From Saccharofermentans sp. (GTDB taxonomy: Bacteria > Bacillota > Clostridia > Saccharofermentanales > Saccharofermentanaceae): a stretch of 64,000 nt of DNA. This document shows positions 61,893 through 64,000 of the stretch, piece by piece. Location: assembly GCA_024403855.1 (NCBI GenBank), contig JAKSRC010000003.1, positions 115,804-179,803 on the forward strand, given 5' to 3'. Positions within the stretch are counted from its first letter, which is position 1. Each line of letters opens with the position of its first letter. Made by a program: the position numbers and the translations under genes. The notes below the pieces were generated by a model. It was not told the DNA's origin, did no database searches, and saw only the letters and a list, made by a program, of their open reading frames with translations.

Positions 61893-63331
61893 TGAATAGT
61901 ATTAATAAGACAATTGAGAGTATATCGAGGAAGGCGGCGATTATTATCGCTGCTATCCTCTTTGTCTGTTCAATTGTCTTTTTCGCTGTGCCGGGAAAGA
62001 AGGTATCTGCAGATGTCGGTCAGCCGGATATTCCTGTTCCTGCATTGAGTGATGTTCATTGTGCTTCCTATTGTGTATACGACAAGACCACCGGATATGT
62101 GGTTCTCTCCATGAATCCCAATGACAAGATTTATCCTGCCTCCATGACGAAGATAATGACTTGTCTCCTGAGTCTTGAGTATCTCGATACCGCTTCAAAG
62201 ATTGAAGTAAGTAAAACAGCACTTGCAGGACTTGGTAATGACTCATCACTTATGGGAGTGCTTGAAGGGGAGAAGGTAAAAGTCAGCGAACTTTTATACG
62301 GCCTTATGCTTCCATCCGGCAATGATGCCGCAAACGCTTTAGGAGAAGGCTGCATTGATGCCTTCTTCCAGAAATATCCTGCCGGCGGCAATACATTTAA
62401 TTCTGATGGCGTTAATGCACAGTATATTCTCGATACTTTGAATGATAACAAGGACCATATTCTCTCTTCGAGAAAGCTTGAAGCGTTTGCTTGCCTTATG
62501 AATCTTCGTGCGAGTAAGTTAGGTTGTACCGGAACTCATTTTGTAAATGCATGCGGTCTTCCTGATGATAACCACTATACGACGGCATATGATCTTGCAT
62601 TAATAATGTCAGCCGCTTCAGAGAACCCTGACTTTAATACTCTCATCAGTGCACCCTCACATGTTTTCATTGCAACAAACAGACACAGAGCCGATGCGTG
62701 GAGTTATGTAAAGAATTCTAATTATCTTTTATATGATCCCTGGCTTGCATCAAAAACAGCCAACGGCACCGACGCTCACCTTGCTGCAGTAGTCGGAGGA
62801 AAGACAGGAACTACTTCTCAGGCAGGTAAGGGACTTACTATCTATACCGTAAATGAGAATGGACACGAGTTGATGATATCTGTCTGCGGCATTCCACAAG
62901 AATATTATTTCTATACTACTATGTATCTTGCATCAGTAACCGCTTATGGCAATCTCGCATGTTGGGAAGCTGATCCGGTAACCAGAGTAGTAGGCACAAC
63001 CGGAGATTACAGATGGGTAAATGCTCCTGCTTCACAGCAGCCGAAGTACGATCCTCTTGTAAATCCCGGAGACAGCCTCGAAGATTTCGGAATAGTAGAA
63101 GCTACTCCAACACCTGAACCGGAGGCAACGGTAGATCCGGAAACAGAACCTGAGATTCAGCAGGAAGCTCCATTGCAACTTTTCGTTAAGAACAATCCTG
63201 TTATATCCGGAGTAATCGGTGGCTTCATGCTCCTCATAATGATACTGAATTTAGTATTATTGATTCGTATCAATAGAATTAAGAAGGCGGCATCGAAGAG
63301 AGCCAGAAGGTTAGAGGCAAAACAACGATAA
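61892..63331 (+). CDS. D-alanyl-D-alanine carboxypeptidase, PBP5/DacF family
   Basis: A 479-residue low-molecular-mass penicillin-binding protein. Signal/anchor about 14-35; the catalytic triad motifs are SMTK at 84-87, SGN at 142-144 and KTGT near 293. A Pro/Glu linker (about 400-435) and a C-terminal membrane helix (about 440-463) with a basic cytoplasmic tail anchor it. It trims the terminal D-Ala of peptidoglycan stem peptides. The PBP5 C-terminal beta domain seems reduced. It overlaps gyrA by one base, an unusual partner. Confidence 0.93.
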   Translation: MNSINKTIESISRKAAIIIAAILFVCSIVFFAVPGKKVSADVGQPDIPVPALSDVHCASYCVYDKTTGYVVLSMNPNDKIYPASMTKIMTCLLSLEYLDTASKIEVSKTALAGLGNDSSLMGVLEGEKVKVSELLYGLMLPSGNDAANALGEGCIDAFFQKYPAGGNTFNSDGVNAQYILDTLNDNKDHILSSRKLEAFACLMNLRASKLGCTGTHFVNACGLPDDNHYTTAYDLALIMSAASENPDFNTLISAPSHVFIATNRHRADAWSYVKNSNYLLYDPWLASKTANGTDAHLAAVVGGKTGTTSQAGKGLTIYTVNENGHELMISVCGIPQEYYFYTTMYLASVTAYGNLACWEADPVTRVVGTTGDYRWVNAPASQQPKYDPLVNPGDSLEDFGIVEATPTPEPEATVDPETEPEIQQEAPLQLFVKNNPVISGVIGGFMLLIMILNLVLLIRINRIKKAASKRARRLEAKQR

Positions 63332-63339
63332 CACCAATA

Positions 63340-63373
63340 AATACGGCGGGTTTGACCCGCTGTATTGCTTTAA
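63340..63373 (+). terminator. Rho-independent terminator of gyrA-carboxypeptidase operon
   Basis: AATACGGCGGG (63340-63350) pairs with CCCGCTGTATT (63356-63366), one G-T pair, then GCTTTAAAA. Confidence 0.8.
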
Positions 63374-63464
63374 AAACGAAGGCACTAAGACGGTTAAAAA
63401 CGCTTTAGCAAAATAAAGGTTTTTGGCTCTCGAAAAAAATTTTTAAAAAATCGAAAAAAAGTGC

Positions 63465-63493
63465 TTGACACATCGTTTGCCGTGGTATATTCT
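63465..63493 (+). promoter_or_regulatory. rRNA operon promoter
   Basis: A perfect -35 TTGACA (63465-63470). The -10 is either TATATT (63486-63491, 15-bp spacer) or TATTCT (63488-63493, 17-bp spacer). An A-tract lies directly upstream. Confidence 0.75.
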
Positions 63494-63661
63494 TTACGAG
63501 CACTTTGACAGAGGCACAAAACAAAAGCGCCGATGAAGTCAGAGAAGCGCGGATCTTGAAAATTGAATAGAATGCAAAACTTGAAGTAAAACGGACCTTT
63601 TTCAATTCTAAGAATTGAGTTTTTATTAAGTAATTTGAGCCAAACATGGCTCTCAAAAATT

Positions 63662-64000
<339 letters not shown>

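Larger units (their letters stand above)
63332..63661 (+). other. Terminator, rRNA promoter and 16S leader
   Basis: This 330-bp gap holds the carboxypeptidase terminator, an A/T-tract (about 63435-63460) that could act as an UP element, the rRNA promoter and ~160 nt of pre-16S leader. The leader contains a CTTGAAAATTGAA stretch typical of clostridial rRNA leaders and a CAATTCT...AGAATTG hairpin (about 63603-63618). A GAGCC...GGCTC hairpin (about 63637-63653) lies just before the mature 16S 5' end, within the expected processing stem. Confidence 0.7.

Noticed and set aside
63505..63510. Second rRNA promoter with -35 TTGACA
   Set aside because: No -10 like sequence lies 16-18 bp downstream.

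Overview
The window reads as chromosomal DNA of a low-to-moderate GC Gram-positive bacterium of the class Clostridia. The evidence is strong AGGAGG ribosome sites with several TTG/GTG starts, a SCIFF six-cysteine peptide gene, a YesM/YesN-type two-component system, a type-Z zinc S14 protein, Veg, RqcP and DivIC/FtsB homologues, and the first ~340 nt of a 16S rRNA gene. The gene mix and plant-polysaccharide genes suggest an Oscillospirales-like (rumen/gut or anaerobic digester) organism; placement below class is a guess.

Layout. (1) 0-2.6 kb, minus strand: SCIFF peptide, an Orn/Lys/Arg-decarboxylase-family PLP enzyme, and a zinc-ribbon protein with a degenerate HD-like domain. (2) 2.9-4.4 kb, plus: a small conserved protein overlapping a BaiN/YhiN-type flavoprotein. 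(3) 4.4-11.7 kb, minus: SRP RNA, dnaX, ybaB, recR, rqcP and an FtsB/DivIC gene (the Bacillus scr-dnaX-ybaB-recR order), plus fhs with a membrane-anchored beta-lactamase-fold protein that lacks the catalytic residues. (4) 12-13.4 kb, plus: veg and ispE. (5) 13.3-18.2 kb, minus: argC-argB-argD-argF-GNAT, with an ArgR-like box inside the argC promoter. (6) 18.7-26.4 kb, plus: an orphan MsmX-type sugar ABC ATPase, a CdaR/PucR-type regulator, ftsE (long acidic tail), ftsX, an EnvC-like M23 peptidase, a methyltransferase and hslO. (7) 26.4-37.7 kb, plus: the S10-spc ribosomal operon from rpsJ to secY, preceded by a long structured leader and closed by a terminator right after secY. (8) 37.8-39.5 kb: a DUF2974 hydrolase, probably leaderless, and a histidine phosphatase. 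(9) 39.8-52 kb: a carbohydrate locus comprising a fused carboxylesterase-GH43 enzyme (minus) divergent from a YesM/YesN pair, a lipoprotein binding protein, two LplB/YtcP permeases and a DUF624 fusion protein. (10) 52-59 kb: rpmH-rnpA-yidD-yidC-jag-mnmE-mnmG-rsmG without dnaA. (11) 59.2-63.3 kb: gyrA and a D,D-carboxypeptidase, then an rRNA promoter and the start of 16S rRNA.

How it fits together. Most of the window is housekeeping. The accessory piece is region 9: a sensor and regulator controlling import of an oligosaccharide by a binding protein and two permeases with no ATPase of their own. The MsmX-type ATPase at 18.7 kb is the obvious candidate to power it, and the cytoplasmic esterase-GH43 fusion would de-esterify and cleave the imported sugar. 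The most unusual points are the SCIFF peptide with glycine where the family crosslink-acceptor threonine normally sits, the one-chain esterase-GH43 enzyme, the ~320-nt structured leader of the S10 operon, the two pseudo-enzymes (HD-like and beta-lactamase-like), and the arg operon that has a coupled GNAT gene in place of argJ.
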